Assembly (NCBI RefSeq): GCF_030403745.1
Contig: NZ_JAQMWP010000003.1
Location: 434,001-498,000 of the forward strand
Origin: Streptomyces sp. S.PB5
Lineage (GTDB): Bacteria > Actinomycetota > Actinomycetes > Streptomycetales > Streptomycetaceae
DNA: 64,000 nucleotides
Direction: 5' to 3'
The translations under genes were made by a program, and so were the position numbers. Every line of letters starts with the position of its first letter. The stretch's first letter is position 1. This document shows positions 22,186 through 35,860 of the stretch, in pieces. The notes under the pieces were generated by a model. It was given only the letters and a program-made list of their open reading frames with translations. It was not told where the DNA came from and searched no databases.

Positions 22186-22686
22186 TCAGCTCTCCTCGTG
22201 GGAGACCGCGCGACGCGCGTCGGCGTCCAGCACACCCCAGCTGATCAGCTGCTCGGTGAGGACCGAGGGCGACTGGTCGTAGATGACGGCGAGTGTGCGC
22301 AGGTCGTCCTGGCGGATCGAGAGCACCTTGCCGTTGTAGTCACCGCGCTGCGACTGGATCGTCGCCGCGTAGCGCTGCAGGGGGCCCGCCTTCTCGGCCG
22401 GTACATGGGCCAGCCGCTCCAGGTCGAGGACCAGCTTCGGCGGCGGCTCGGCGGCGCCGCCCGGCGTGGTGCCCGGCAGCAGTTCCTGGACGGGTACGCC
22501 GTAGAAATCCGCCAGCTCGGCGAGACGCTGCACGGTCACGGCACGGTCGCCACGCTCGTACGAACCGACCACGACCGCCTTCCAGCGTCCCTGGGACTTC
22601 TCCTCGACACCGTGGAGGGAAAGGCCCTGCTGGGTGCGGATGGCCCGGAGCTTGGCCCCGAGCTGTTTGGCGTATTCGCTGGACAT
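22186..22686 (-). CDS. bldD: Developmental master regulator BldD
   Basis: This 166-residue XRE-family repressor controls Streptomyces sporulation and antibiotic genes. The N-terminal HTH spans about residues 8-68 (LRAIRTQQGLSLHGVEEKS with VVVGSYERGDRAV). The C-terminal c-di-GMP-binding signature is intact: Arg114-Gly-Asp116 and Arg125-Gln-Asp-Asp128, spaced as in S. coelicolor BldD. The ATG at 22686 is preceded by GGGGAG on the minus strand. A BldD-type palindrome upstream fits autorepression. Confidence 0.98.
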   Translation of the reverse strand: MSSEYAKQLGAKLRAIRTQQGLSLHGVEEKSQGRWKAVVVGSYERGDRAVTVQRLAELADFYGVPVQELLPGTTPGGAAEPPPKLVLDLERLAHVPAEKAGPLQRYAATIQSQRGDYNGKVLSIRQDDLRTLAVIYDQSPSVLTEQLISWGVLDADARRAVSHEES

Positions 22687-22743
22687 ATAGCTCCCCGGAC
22701 ACTGGATCTACGCGACTGGGTTTGTTTCCATGCCGCGCGTCTG

Positions 22744-22763
22744 GTAACTCACTGTGAGGTTAC
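22744..22763. promoter_or_regulatory. BldD-type operator upstream of bldD
   Basis: The dyad GTAAC-TCAC-T-GTGA-G-GTTAC spans 22744-22763, about 58-77 nt before the bldD start. The TCAC/GTGA half-sites match the described BldD recognition motif, and BldD is known to repress its own promoter in S. coelicolor. Confidence 0.7.
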
Positions 22764-22869
22764 GCAGCGTGACTCTGGTGCGTCAAGCCGAATGGTCCAC
22801 ACCGACGCTTCCGTGCGGGTGGTGGCCGATTAGGCCAGGGGGGTGATCGAGGTGGTCGACCCGGCCTGC

Positions 22870-23507
<638 letters not shown>

Positions 23508-23585
23508 CAAGCCGAGCGGCATGCCGTCCTTCGGCATGCCCGTACTTGCCCGTAATCTCCCGAACTTCCCTACGGAGCCTGACAG

Positions 23586-24563
23586 ATGCAGCGTCATCTC
23601 ATCTCGGCCGCCGACCTCTCCCGCGACGACGCCGTCCTGATCCTCGACACCGCCGAGGAGATGGCCCGGGTCGCCGACCGGCCGATCAAGAAACTGCCGA
23701 CCCTGCGCGGCCGCACGATCGTCAACCTCTTCTTCGAGGACTCCACGCGCACGCGGATCTCCTTCGAGGCCGCGGAGAAGCGTCTCTCCGCCGACGTCAT
23801 CAACTTCACCGCCAAGGGGTCGAGCGTCTCCAAGGGCGAGTCCCTCAAGGACACCGCCCAGACCCTGGAGGCCATGGGCGTCGACGCCGTCGTCATCCGG
23901 CACGGCGCCTCCGGAGCGCCGTACCGCCTGGCCACCTCCGGCTGGATCGACGCGGCCGTCATCAACGCCGGTGACGGCACCCACCAGCACCCCACGCAGG
24001 CCCTGTTGGACGCCTTCACCATGCGCCGCCGGCTCATCGGCCGGGACGCCGGGATCGGGCAGGACCTGTCCGGCAAGCGCATCACGATCGTCGGAGACGT
24101 CCTGCACAGCCGCGTCGCCCGCTCCAACGTCGACCTGCTGCACACCCTCGGCGCCGAGGTCACCCTCGTCGCCCCGCCGACCCTGGTGCCGGTCGGCGTC
24201 GAGACCTGGCCGTGCGAGGTGTCGTACGACCTCGACAGCACGCTTGCCAAGTCCGACGCGGTGATGATGCTGCGCGTGCAGCGCGAGCGGATGAACGCCG
24301 CGTTCTTCCCGACCGAGCGCGAGTACTCGCGGCGCTACGGACTCGACGGCGACCGCATGGCGCGGATGCCCGAGCACGCCATCGTGATGCACCCGGGGCC
24401 GATGGTCCGCGGCATGGAGATCACCGCCGAGGTCGCCGACTCCGATCGCTGCACCGTCGTGGAGCAGGTCGCAAACGGAGTCTCCATCCGGATGGCCGTT
24501 CTGTACCTGCTGCTGGGTGGCAATGAGCCCGCCGTCAGCCACACCCGTACCGAGGAGAAGTAA
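23586..24563 (+). CDS. pyrB: Aspartate carbamoyltransferase, catalytic subunit
   Basis: This 325-residue enzyme condenses aspartate with carbamoyl phosphate. The carbamoyl-phosphate motif is FEDSTRTR and the aspartate-domain block is [11 protein letters not shown]. No pyrI regulatory subunit is present; in actinobacteria PyrB usually pairs with PyrC. It starts ATG 23586 with GGAG upstream. Confidence 0.97.
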   Translation: MQRHLISAADLSRDDAVLILDTAEEMARVADRPIKKLPTLRGRTIVNLFFEDSTRTRISFEAAEKRLSADVINFTAKGSSVSKGESLKDTAQTLEAMGVDAVVIRHGASGAPYRLATSGWIDAAVINAGDGTHQHPTQALLDAFTMRRRLIGRDAGIGQDLSGKRITIVGDVLHSRVARSNVDLLHTLGAEVTLVAPPTLVPVGVETWPCEVSYDLDSTLAKSDAVMMLRVQRERMNAAFFPTEREYSRRYGLDGDRMARMPEHAIVMHPGPMVRGMEITAEVADSDRCTVVEQVANGVSIRMAVLYLLLGGNEPAVSHTRTEEK

Positions 24564-24567
24564 GACC

Positions 24568-25854
24568 ATGAGCAAGATCCTGATCCGTGGTGCGAAGGTG
24601 CTCGGCGGCGAGCCGCAGGACGTGCTGATCGACGGTTCGACGATCGCCGAGGTGGGCGTCGGCCTGTCCGACGAGGGCGCCGAGGTCGTCGAGGCCGGAG
24701 GCAAGGTGCTGCTGCCGGGGCTCGTCGACCTGCACACCCATCTGCGCGAGCCCGGGCGTGAGGACTCCGAGACCGTGCTGACCGGCACGCGCGCGGCGGC
24801 CTCCGGCGGCTACACGGCCGTCTTCGCCATGGCCAACACCTTCCCGGTCGCCGACACCGCCGGTGTCGTCGAGCAGGTCTACCGGCTCGGCCAGGAGCAC
24901 GGGTACTGCGATGTGCAGCCCATCGGCGCCGTGACCGTCGGTCTGGAGGGCAAGAAGCTCGCCGAGCTGGGTGCCATGCACGAGTCGGCCGCCGGTGTCA
25001 CCGTCTTCTCCGACGACGGCAAGTGCGTCGACGACGCCGTGATCATGCGGCGCGCGCTGGAGTACGTGAAGGCCTTCGGCGGGGTCGTCGCCCAGCACGC
25101 GCAGGAGCCGCGGCTGACCGAGGGCGCCCAGATGAACGAGGGCATCGTCTCCGCCGAGCTGGGGCTCGGGGGCTGGCCCGCGGTGGCCGAAGAATCGATC
25201 ATCGCCCGGGATGTCCTGCTCGCCGAGCACGTGGGTTCGCGGGTCCACATCTGCCACCTGTCGACCGCCGGGTCCGTCGAGATCGTCCGCTGGGCCAAGT
25301 CCCGCGGCATCGACGTCACCGCCGAGGTCACCCCGCACCACCTGCTCCTCACCGACGAGCTGGTCCGGACGTACAACCCCGTCTACAAGGTGAACCCGCC
25401 GCTGCGCACCGAGCGCGACGTGCTCGCCCTGCGCGAGGCGCTCGCCGACGGCACGATCGACATCGTCGCCACCGACCACGCCCCGCACCCGCACGAGGAC
25501 AAGGACTGCGAGTGGGCCGCGGCCGCCATGGGGATGGTGGGCCTGGAGACCGCGTTGTCAGTGGTGCAGGAGACCATGGTGGACACCGGGCTCCTCACCT
25601 GGGCCGGGGTCGCCGACCGCATGTCCTTCAAGCCCGCCCGGATCGGGCAGGCCAAGGGTCACGGCCGTCCCGTCTCGGCAGGTGAGCCCGCCAACCTCAC
25701 GCTCGTCGACACGGAATACCGTGGGGACGTGGACCCCGCGGGCTTCGCCTCGCGCAGCCGGAACACCCCGTACGAGGGGCGTGAGCTGCCGGGCCGTGTG
25801 ACGCACACGTGGCTCCGGGGCAAGGCCACGCTCGTCGACGGGAAGCTCACGTGA
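24568..25854 (+). CDS. pyrC: Dihydroorotase
   Basis: This 428-residue amidohydrolase of the long class I type closes the ring to dihydroorotate. Metal ligands are His56 and His58 in DLHTHLREPG, with further ligands in AQHAQEPRL, VHICHLST and IVATDHAPH. The ATG lies four bases after pyrB. Its stop overlaps the next start (GTGA). Confidence 0.97.
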   Translation: MSKILIRGAKVLGGEPQDVLIDGSTIAEVGVGLSDEGAEVVEAGGKVLLPGLVDLHTHLREPGREDSETVLTGTRAAASGGYTAVFAMANTFPVADTAGVVEQVYRLGQEHGYCDVQPIGAVTVGLEGKKLAELGAMHESAAGVTVFSDDGKCVDDAVIMRRALEYVKAFGGVVAQHAQEPRLTEGAQMNEGIVSAELGLGGWPAVAEESIIARDVLLAEHVGSRVHICHLSTAGSVEIVRWAKSRGIDVTAEVTPHHLLLTDELVRTYNPVYKVNPPLRTERDVLALREALADGTIDIVATDHAPHPHEDKDCEWAAAAMGMVGLETALSVVQETMVDTGLLTWAGVADRMSFKPARIGQAKGHGRPVSAGEPANLTLVDTEYRGDVDPAGFASRSRNTPYEGRELPGRVTHTWLRGKATLVDGKLT

Positions 25855-26438
25855 CACCTGCACCTGTAATCCTGCTGGCCGCCGATCTCGCCGCCGAGCA
25901 GAAATCGGCTGAGGTCACCGACTGGGCCGCCCGTGTCGGCTGGCTCGTCGGGCTGGCGCTGTTCGTCGCGCTCATCTACTGGCTGATGCGCGAGGGCTGG
26001 AAGTGGCGCGGCACGCTCCAGGGCGATCTGCCCGAGCTCCTCGACGCGCCGGAAGACCTCGGTGCGGCGAAACTGACGATGAGCGGCCGCTACCACGGCT
26101 CCACCACCGCCGGGCAGTGGCTCGACCGCATCGTGGCGCACGGACTCGGCACCCGCAGCCGGGTCGAGCTCACGCTGACGGATGCGGGACTGGACGTCGT
26201 ACGCCCCGGTGCGGCCGACTTCTTCGTGCCCGTCGCCGCGCTGCGCGAGGCCCGGCTCGACAAGGGCATCGCCGGCAAGGTCCTCACCGAGGGCGGGCTG
26301 CTGGTCGTGACCTGGCAGCACGGGGAGCGGCTGATCGACTCCGGGTTCCGCTCCGACCGCGCGGCCGAGCACAACGAGTGGGTCGACGTCATTAACTCCA
26401 TGATCAACAAGAAGACGGAAACGGAAGGCGCACGATGA
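25851..26438 (+). CDS. Membrane-anchored PH-like protein embedded in the pyr operon
   Basis: This 195-residue protein starts at GTG 25851 (overlap with pyrC) and ends overlapping carA (ATGA). One transmembrane helix (about residues 27-46, [18 protein letters not shown]) is followed by a soluble domain of mixed beta strands ending in an amphipathic helix ([15 protein letters not shown]). That layout suggests a PH-like fold. It occupies the same slot as the uncharacterised M. tuberculosis Rv1382 between pyrC and carA. No enzymatic motif is visible. Conservation of position implies a role tied to pyrimidine synthesis or simple operon hitch-hiking. Confidence 0.75.
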   Translation: MTPAPVILLAADLAAEQKSAEVTDWAARVGWLVGLALFVALIYWLMREGWKWRGTLQGDLPELLDAPEDLGAAKLTMSGRYHGSTTAGQWLDRIVAHGLGTRSRVELTLTDAGLDVVRPGAADFFVPVAALREARLDKGIAGKVLTEGGLLVVTWQHGERLIDSGFRSDRAAEHNEWVDVINSMINKKTETEGAR

Positions 26439-27575
26439 CGACCTCCACTAGGGGAGCCTCGAAGGCTCCTGCGGTACTCGTCCTGGAGGACGGCCGGATC
26501 TTCCGCGGCCGCGCCTACGGGGCCGTGGGGGAGACCTTCGGCGAGGCCGTGTTCTCCACCGGCATGACCGGCTACCAGGAGACCCTGACCGACCCGTCGT
26601 ACCACCGCCAGGTCGTCGTGATGACCGCCCCGCACGTCGGCAACACCGGGGTCAACGACGAGGACCCCGAGTCCGCGCGGATCTGGGTGAGCGGTTACGT
26701 CGTGCGCGACCCCGCGCGCGTGCCCTCCAACTGGCGCTCCCGGCGCTCGCTGGACGAGGAACTGGAGCGGCAGGGCGTCGTCGGCATCTCCGGCATCGAC
26801 ACCCGCGCCCTGACCCGCCATCTGCGCGAGCGCGGCGCCATGCGCGTCGGCATCTTCTCCGGCGAGCAGTGGGCCGGCGTCCGCGACGAGGCCCTGCTCT
26901 CCAAGGTGCAGGAGCAGCCCCAGATGAAGGGCGCGAACCTCTCCGCCGAGGTCGCCACCAAGGAGGCGTACGTCGTCCCGGCGATCGGCACGAAGAAGTT
27001 CACCGTCGCCGCCGTCGACCTCGGCATCAAGGGCATGACCCCGCACCGCATGGCCGAGCGCGGCATCGAGGTGCACGTCCTGCCCGCCACGGCCACCGCC
27101 GAGGACATCTACGCCGTGAACCCGGACGGCGTCTTCTTCTCCAACGGCCCCGGTGACCCGGCCACCGCCGACCACCCGGTCGCCGTCATGCAGGCGGTCC
27201 TGGAGCGCGGCACCCCGCTCTTCGGCATCTGCTTCGGCAACCAGATCCTGGGCCGCGCGCTCGGCTTCGGCACCTACAAGCTGAAGTACGGCCACCGCGG
27301 CATCAACCAGCCGGTGCAGGACCGTACGACCGGCAAGGTCGAGGTCACCGCGCACAACCACGGCTTCGCCGTCGACGCCCCGACCGACAAGGTCTCCGAG
27401 ACCCCCTACGGCCGCGCCGAGGTCTCCCACGTGTGCCTCAACGACAACGTGGTGGAGGGCCTCCAACTGCTCGACCGCCCGGCCTTCAGCGTCCAGTACC
27501 ACCCCGAAGCGGCAGCGGGCCCGCACGACGCCGCCTACCTGTTCGACCGCTTCGTACAGCTCATGGAGGGCCAGC

Positions 27576-27583
<8 letters not shown>
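26435..27583 (+). CDS. carA: Carbamoyl-phosphate synthase small subunit
   Basis: This 382-residue glutamine amidotransferase subunit supplies ammonia to CarB. The class I GATase nucleophile is Cys266 in LFGICFGNQ, with His/Glu in [11 protein letters not shown]. It starts ATG 26435 overlapping the previous stop and overlaps carB by 8 nt. Confidence 0.97.
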
Positions 27584-30884
<3,301 letters not shown>

Positions 30885-30892
30885 CAGCCGAC

Positions 30893-30922
30893 GAGGGGGA
30901 CACCGGAAACGGTGTCCCCCTC
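30893..30922 (+). terminator. Intra-operon hairpin between carB and pyrD
   Basis: GAGGGGGACACC (30893-30904) pairs perfectly with GGTGTCCCCCTC (30911-30922), loop GGAAAC, followed by TTC. It is nine nt after carB and 52 nt before pyrD, so it may attenuate pyrD-pyrF expression. Confidence 0.65.
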
Positions 30923-30974
30923 TTCATGAGGCTCACGCTTCGTGGGGCTCACAAGGCTTCAAGAGGACACCGAC

Positions 30975-32081
30975 ATGTACAAGCTTTTCTTCCGTCTGGT
31001 TTTCAAACGGATGGACCCCGAGAAGGCTCACTACCTGGCCTTCCGCTGGATCCGCCTCGCCGCCCGCATCCCGGTGCTGCGCACCTTCGTCGCCGCCGCG
31101 CTCGCGCCCCGCTACGAGGAACTGCGCACCGAGGCCTTCGGGCTGCGTATGCACGGTCCCTTCGGGCTCGCCGCCGGCTTCGACAAGAACGCGGTCGCCG
31201 TCGACGGCATGTCGATGCTCGGCTTCGACCACGTCGAGATCGGCACGGTCACCGGGGAGGCCCAGCCCGGCAACCCCAAGCAGCGCCTCTTCCGGCTCGT
31301 GAAGGACCGCGCGCTCATCAACCGCATGGGCTTCAACAACGAGGGCTCGCTGGCCGTAGCGGCCCGCCTGGCGTCCCGTACGCCCGTCTTCAGGACGGTC
31401 GTGGGCGTCAACATCGGCAAGACCAAGGTCGTCCCCGAGGCCGAGGCCGCCGCGGACTACGTGAAGTCGACCGAGCGGCTCGCGCCGTACGCCGACTACC
31501 TGGTCGTGAACGTCTCCTCGCCGAACACGCCCGGGCTGCGCAATCTGCAGGCCACCGAGGCGCTGCGGCCGCTCCTGAGCGCCGTCCGCGAGGCCGCCGA
31601 CCGTACGGTCACCTCGCGCCGCGTCCCGCTCCTGGTGAAGATCGCACCCGACCTCGCCGACGAGGACGTCGACGCCGTCGCCGACCTGGCCGTCGAGCTC
31701 GGTCTGGACGGGATCATCGCGACGAACACCACCATCGCGCGCGAGGGCCTCGGTCTGACATCCGAACCCTCGCTCGTCAAGGAGACCGGCGGCCTGTCCG
31801 GCGCCCCGCTCAAGGCCCGCTCCCTGGAGGTGCTCAGGCGCCTCTACGCGCGCGTGGGCGACCGGATCACCCTCGTGGGCGTCGGCGGCATCGAGGACGC
31901 CGAGGACGTCTGGCAGCGCATCCTCGCCGGTGCCACGCTCGTACAGGGCTACAGCGCGTTCATCTACGAGGGGCCCTTCTGGAGCCGCGCGATCCACAAG
32001 GGGCTCGCCGCACGCCTGCGCACGAGCCCGTACGCCACGCTCGCCGACGCGGTCGGCGCCGACGTAAGGAAGACGGCATGA
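30975..32081 (+). CDS. pyrD: Dihydroorotate dehydrogenase (quinone), class 2
   Basis: This 368-residue FMN enzyme has the N-terminal membrane-associating helix of class 2 (MYKLFFRLVFKRMDPEKAHY). The catalytic serine region is NVSSPNTPGLRNLQ, with FMN contacts in IGTVT and VGVGGIEDAEDVW. It passes electrons to menaquinone. The ATG is at 30975 with AAGAGG upstream. It overlaps pyrF by four bases. Confidence 0.96.
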   Translation: MYKLFFRLVFKRMDPEKAHYLAFRWIRLAARIPVLRTFVAAALAPRYEELRTEAFGLRMHGPFGLAAGFDKNAVAVDGMSMLGFDHVEIGTVTGEAQPGNPKQRLFRLVKDRALINRMGFNNEGSLAVAARLASRTPVFRTVVGVNIGKTKVVPEAEAAADYVKSTERLAPYADYLVVNVSSPNTPGLRNLQATEALRPLLSAVREAADRTVTSRRVPLLVKIAPDLADEDVDAVADLAVELGLDGIIATNTTIAREGLGLTSEPSLVKETGGLSGAPLKARSLEVLRRLYARVGDRITLVGVGGIEDAEDVWQRILAGATLVQGYSAFIYEGPFWSRAIHKGLAARLRTSPYATLADAVGADVRKTA

Positions 32082-32923
32082 GCTCTCATGCACCCTTCGG
32101 CGCACGCCTCCGTCGCGCCATGGACGAGCGCGGGCCGCTGTGCGTCGGCATCGACCCGCACGCCTCCCTGCTCAGCGAGTGGGGTCTGAACGACGACGTG
32201 GCCGGTCTGGAGCGGTTCAGCCGCACAGTCGTCGAGGCGCTGGCCGACCGGGTCGCCGTACTGAAGCCGCAGAGCGCGTTCTTCGAGCGCTTCGGCTCGC
32301 GCGGTGTCGCCGTCCTGGAGAAGTCGGTCGAGCAGGCGCGGGCGGCCGGCGCGCTGGTCGTCATGGACGCCAAGCGCGGCGACATCGGCTCCACCATGGC
32401 CGCGTACGCCGAGTCCTTCCTGCACAAGGACTCCCCGCTGTTCTCGGACGCGCTGACCGTCTCGCCGTACCTCGGCTACGGCTCGCTGTCGCCGGCGGTC
32501 GCGCTGGCCCGGGAGAGCGGCGCGGGCCTGTTCGTGCTCGCGCTGACCTCCAACCCCGAGGGCGGCGAGGTGCAGCACGCGATCCGCGCGGACGGCCGGA
32601 ACGTCGGCGCGACGATGCTAGGGCACCTGGCGGCCGAGAACACGGGGGAGGAGCCGCTCGGGTCCTTCGGCGCGGTCGTAGGGGCCACGCTCGGCGATCT
32701 GTCGTCCTACGACCTCGACATCAACGGTCCGCTCCTCGCGCCCGGTATCGGCGCCCAGGGGGCCACTCCGGCCGACCTTCCCAAGGTGTTCGGCGCCGTG
32801 GTGCACAACGTCGTCCCCAACGTCAGCCGGGGCGTTCTGCGGCACGGGCCCGACGTCGGCGCGCTGCGGGGGGCCGCCGAACGGTTCGCGGAGGAGACCA
32901 GGGCTGCCGTGGCGCTCGTATGA
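32078..32923 (+). CDS. pyrF: Orotidine 5'-phosphate decarboxylase (type 2)
   Basis: This 281-residue enzyme completes UMP synthesis. The type 2 active-site block is VVMDAKRGDIGSTMAAYA, with the N-terminal LCVGIDPHASLLSEWG. It starts ATG 32078, overlapping pyrD (ATGA), and ends the operon. Confidence 0.96.
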   Translation: MSSHAPFGARLRRAMDERGPLCVGIDPHASLLSEWGLNDDVAGLERFSRTVVEALADRVAVLKPQSAFFERFGSRGVAVLEKSVEQARAAGALVVMDAKRGDIGSTMAAYAESFLHKDSPLFSDALTVSPYLGYGSLSPAVALARESGAGLFVLALTSNPEGGEVQHAIRADGRNVGATMLGHLAAENTGEEPLGSFGAVVGATLGDLSSYDLDINGPLLAPGIGAQGATPADLPKVFGAVVHNVVPNVSRGVLRHGPDVGALRGAAERFAEETRAAVALV

Positions 32924-33222
32924 CGGTCGCATGACGGTCGTGCGGGGCGTTCGAGACGGGCTCGGGAGACCTCCGATGAGTACTTCCAGGGTGACTTGAG
33001 GCTGAATACATCCTCAAATCCGGGGCAGTATGTCTGAAATGTCCGGCCTGACGGAGGCTGACCAGGACTTTTCCGCTGTTCTCGCTGACTCTGGCGGACT
33101 TGGCCGCTAGTCTCCGAGCAGAGTCAACGGGCAAGCGTGTTGCTCGTGGCTCGCCAGGTGTGGGGCGACTAGGTTCCTCACCGGTCCGTATCCGACAGTT
33201 CAACATCCGAGGTGACGTAGGC
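32924..33222 (+). promoter_or_regulatory. Upstream region of mihF
   Basis: This 299-bp stretch has no credible gene. It contains an inverted repeat TTGAGG (32996-33001) and CCTCAA (33012-33017) with a 10-nt A/T-richer spacer, and a region of lower GC (33000-33050) suited to a promoter. No clear -35/-10 pair could be assigned. Confidence 0.35.
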
Positions 33223-33546
33223 GTGGCTCTTCCGCCCCTTACCCCTGAACAGCGCGCAGCCGCGCTCGAAAAGGCCGCCGCGGCTCGCCGGGAGCGGGCC
33301 GAGGTCAAGAATCGACTCAAGCACTCCGGCGCCTCTCTTCACGAGGTCATCAAGCAGGGCCAGGAGAACGACGTCATCGGCAAGATGAAGGTCTCCGCCC
33401 TGCTCGAGTCCCTGCCGGGCGTGGGCAAGGTCCGCGCCAAGCAGATCATGGAGCGTCTGGGCATCTCCGAGAGCCGCCGCGTGCGGGGTCTCGGTTCGAA
33501 CCAGATCGCTTCTCTGGAGCGTGAGTTCGGCAGCACCGGTTCCTGA
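33223..33546 (+). CDS. mihF: Actinobacterial integration host factor (sIHF/mIHF)
   Basis: This 107-residue nucleoid protein is unrelated to HU-type IHF. It begins at GTG 33223 (MALPPLTPEQRAAALEKAAA). A long basic N-terminal helix leads to a helix-two-turn-helix region with the helix-hairpin-helix SLPGVGKVRAKQIMERLGI. sIHF binds DNA without strict specificity and affects sporulation and antibiotic output in Streptomyces; mIHF is essential in mycobacteria. It lies next to gmk, its usual neighbour. Confidence 0.95.
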   Translation: MALPPLTPEQRAAALEKAAAARRERAEVKNRLKHSGASLHEVIKQGQENDVIGKMKVSALLESLPGVGKVRAKQIMERLGISESRRVRGLGSNQIASLEREFGSTGS

Positions 33547-33606
33547 GTCCGGCGCAGTCCGGACCGGGAGTCCCGGGCACTCCGGGATTGCTGGAATAAT
33601 CGCTGC

Positions 33607-34164
33607 ATGAGTGAACGTCCGCGGCTGACCGTGCTCTCCGGCCCCTCAGGGGTCGGCAAGAGCACGGTCGTCGCCCATATGCGCAAGGAACACCCCGAGG
33701 TCTGGCTCTCGGTGTCGGCGACGACCCGGGGGCCCCGCCCCGGCGAGAAGCACGGTGTCCACTACTTCTTCGTCAGCGACGAGGAGATGGACAAGCTGAT
33801 CGCCAACGGCGAGCTGCTCGAGTGGGCCGAGTTCGCCGGCAACCGCTACGGCACTCCGCGCAACGCGGTGCTGGAGCGGCTGGAGGCGGGTGAGCCGGTC
33901 CTGCTGGAGATCGACCTCCAGGGTGCCCGGCAGGTCCGCGAGTCCATGTCGGACGCCCAGCTGGTGTTCCTGGCCCCTCCCTCCTGGGAGGAGCTCGTGC
34001 GCAGGCTCACGGGACGTGGCACCGAGCCGCCCGAGGTGATCGAGCGCCGTCTTGAGGCGGCGAAGGTCGAGCTGGCGGCCGAGCCCGAGTTCGATGTGAC
34101 CTTGGTCAACACCTCCGTCGAGGACGTGGCGCGCGAGCTGCTAGCCTTGATGGACGTTGTGTGA
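33607..34164 (+). CDS. gmk: Guanylate kinase
   Basis: This 185-residue enzyme phosphorylates GMP to GDP. Walker A is GPSGVGKST (residues 12-20), the GMP-binding block is [20 protein letters not shown], and the lid is [10 protein letters not shown]. An AATAAT -10-like sequence 7-12 nt upstream of the ATG suggests the mRNA may be leaderless, but no matching -35 is clear. Confidence 0.97.
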   Translation: MSERPRLTVLSGPSGVGKSTVVAHMRKEHPEVWLSVSATTRGPRPGEKHGVHYFFVSDEEMDKLIANGELLEWAEFAGNRYGTPRNAVLERLEAGEPVLLEIDLQGARQVRESMSDAQLVFLAPPSWEELVRRLTGRGTEPPEVIERRLEAAKVELAAEPEFDVTLVNTSVEDVARELLALMDVV

Positions 34165-34197
34165 TCGTGCCTGATCGTTCGATCCTTGATCGTTCGA
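34162..34197 (+). repeat. Three TGATCGT repeats before rpoZ
   Basis: TGATCGT occurs at 34162, 34172 and 34187. The last two are extended to GATCGTTCGA (34173-34182 and 34188-34197). They lie directly after the gmk stop, 50-85 nt before the rpoZ start. Confidence 0.5.
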
Positions 34198-34245
34198 GGC
34201 CCGGTCATCCACTGTGAATCTTTCCCACCCATCGGAAGGCAGAGC

Positions 34246-34518
34246 GTGTCCTCTTCCATCACCGCGCCCGAGGGCATCATCAACCCTCCGATCGACGAGC
34301 TCCTCGAGGCCACCGACTCGAAGTACAGCCTCGTGATCTACGCGGCCAAGCGTGCGCGCCAGATCAACGCGTACTACTCGCAGCTCGGCGAGGGCCTCCT
34401 CGAGTACGTCGGTCCGCTCGTCGACACCCACGTGCACGAGAAGCCGCTGTCGATCGCGCTCCGCGAGATCAACGCGGGTCTGCTGACGTCCGAGGCCGTC
34501 GAGGGCCCGGCGCAGTAA
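34246..34518 (+). CDS. rpoZ: RNA polymerase omega subunit
   Basis: This 90-residue subunit starts at GTG 34246 behind GGAAGG. It opens [20 protein letters not shown] and carries the conserved helix [21 protein letters not shown]. It helps RNA polymerase assembly and, in Streptomyces, affects aerial mycelium and antibiotic production. Confidence 0.97.
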   Translation: MSSSITAPEGIINPPIDELLEATDSKYSLVIYAAKRARQINAYYSQLGEGLLEYVGPLVDTHVHEKPLSIALREINAGLLTSEAVEGPAQ

Positions 34519-34657
34519 GTAGTATTTCCGGCTTTGAGCTGGCTTTTCCACAGGCCCGGCAGCGCGACTGTCGGGCCTGTGGTCTGCGCGGGGGTGCGGG
34601 GGTCGTCCCCCGCTGTGATGCAGCATGGAGTCCAAGGTTCTAGGGATGGGAGACCTG

Positions 34658-35860
34658 GTGGACAAGCCGAGGGTCGTGCTGGGGGTCAGCGGTGGCATCG
34701 CCGCGTACAAGGCCTGTGAGCTGCTGCGGAGGCTGACGGAGTCGGGCCATGACGTGCGCGTCGTCCCCACCGCTTCCGCGCTGCACTTCGTGGGCGCGGC
34801 GACCTGGTCCGCCCTCTCCGGCAACCCCGTCTCGACCGAGGTGTGGGACGACGTCCACGAGGTGCCGCACGTCCGGATCGGGCAGCACGCCGACCTGGTG
34901 ATCGTCGCCCCCGCCACCGCCGACATGCTCGCCAAGGCGGCCCACGGTCTCGCGGACGACCTGCTCACCAACACGCTCCTGACCGCCCGCTGCCCGGTCG
35001 TGTTCGCGCCCGCCATGCACACGGAGATGTGGGAGCACCCGGCCACCCAGGAGAACGTGGCCACCCTGCGCCGCCGGGGCGCGGTCGTCATCGAACCGGC
35101 CGTCGGGCGTCTCACCGGCGTCGACACCGGCAAGGGCCGGCTGCCCGACCCGGGAGAGATCTTCGAGGTCTGCCGCCGGGTCCTCGCCCGCGGTGTCACC
35201 GAGCCCGACCTCAGGGGCCGGCATGTCGTCGTCAGCGCCGGCGGCACCCGTGAGCCCCTCGACCCGGTCCGCTTCCTCGGCAACCGCTCCTCCGGCAAGC
35301 AGGGGTACGCCCTCGCCCGTACCGCCGCCGCGCGCGGGGCGCGTGTGACGCTCATCTCCGCCAACACCGGGCTGCCGGACCCCGCAGGAGTGGACGTCGT
35401 CCCGGTCGGCACGGCCGTACAGCTGCGGGAAGCCGTCCTGAAGGCGGCCGCGGACGCCGACGCGGTCGTCATGGCCGCCGCGGTCGCCGACTTCCGGCCG
35501 GAGACATACGCGGCCGGAAAGATCAAGAAGAAGGACGGCCAGGACCCCGACCCGATCGTCCTGGTGCGGAATCCGGACATCCTGGCCGAGATCTCGGCCG
35601 ACCGTGCCCGCGCCGGCCAGGTCGTCGTCGGATTCGCCGCCGAGACCGACGACGTGCTGGCCAACGGCCGCACGAAGCTCGCCCGCAAGGGCTGCGACCT
35701 CCTCGTCGTCAATGAGGTGGGGGAGCGCAAGACTTTCGGGGCGGAGGAGAACGAAGCAGTGGTGCTGGGCGCCGACGGCACCGAGACACCGGTTCCGCAC
35801 GGTCCGAAGGAGGCCTTGGCCGAAATCGTGTGGGATCTGGTGGTCGAGCGCCTGAAGTGA
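34658..35860 (+). CDS. coaBC: Bifunctional phosphopantothenoylcysteine decarboxylase / phosphopantothenate synthase
   Basis: This 400-residue fusion serves coenzyme A synthesis. The CoaC half (about 1-185) has the flavoprotein loop VLGVSGGIAAYKACELLRRL and the block PAMHTEMWEHPAT. The CoaB half has VVSAGGTREPLDPVRFLGNRSSGKQG-type sequence. GTG 34658 is favoured by GGGAG at 34648-34652; ATGs at 34625 and 34646 are alternatives adding 11 or 4 residues. It sits between rpoZ and metK, as in other actinobacteria. Confidence 0.95.
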   Translation: MDKPRVVLGVSGGIAAYKACELLRRLTESGHDVRVVPTASALHFVGAATWSALSGNPVSTEVWDDVHEVPHVRIGQHADLVIVAPATADMLAKAAHGLADDLLTNTLLTARCPVVFAPAMHTEMWEHPATQENVATLRRRGAVVIEPAVGRLTGVDTGKGRLPDPGEIFEVCRRVLARGVTEPDLRGRHVVVSAGGTREPLDPVRFLGNRSSGKQGYALARTAAARGARVTLISANTGLPDPAGVDVVPVGTAVQLREAVLKAAADADAVVMAAAVADFRPETYAAGKIKKKDGQDPDPIVLVRNPDILAEISADRARAGQVVVGFAAETDDVLANGRTKLARKGCDLLVVNEVGERKTFGAEENEAVVLGADGTETPVPHGPKEALAEIVWDLVVERLK

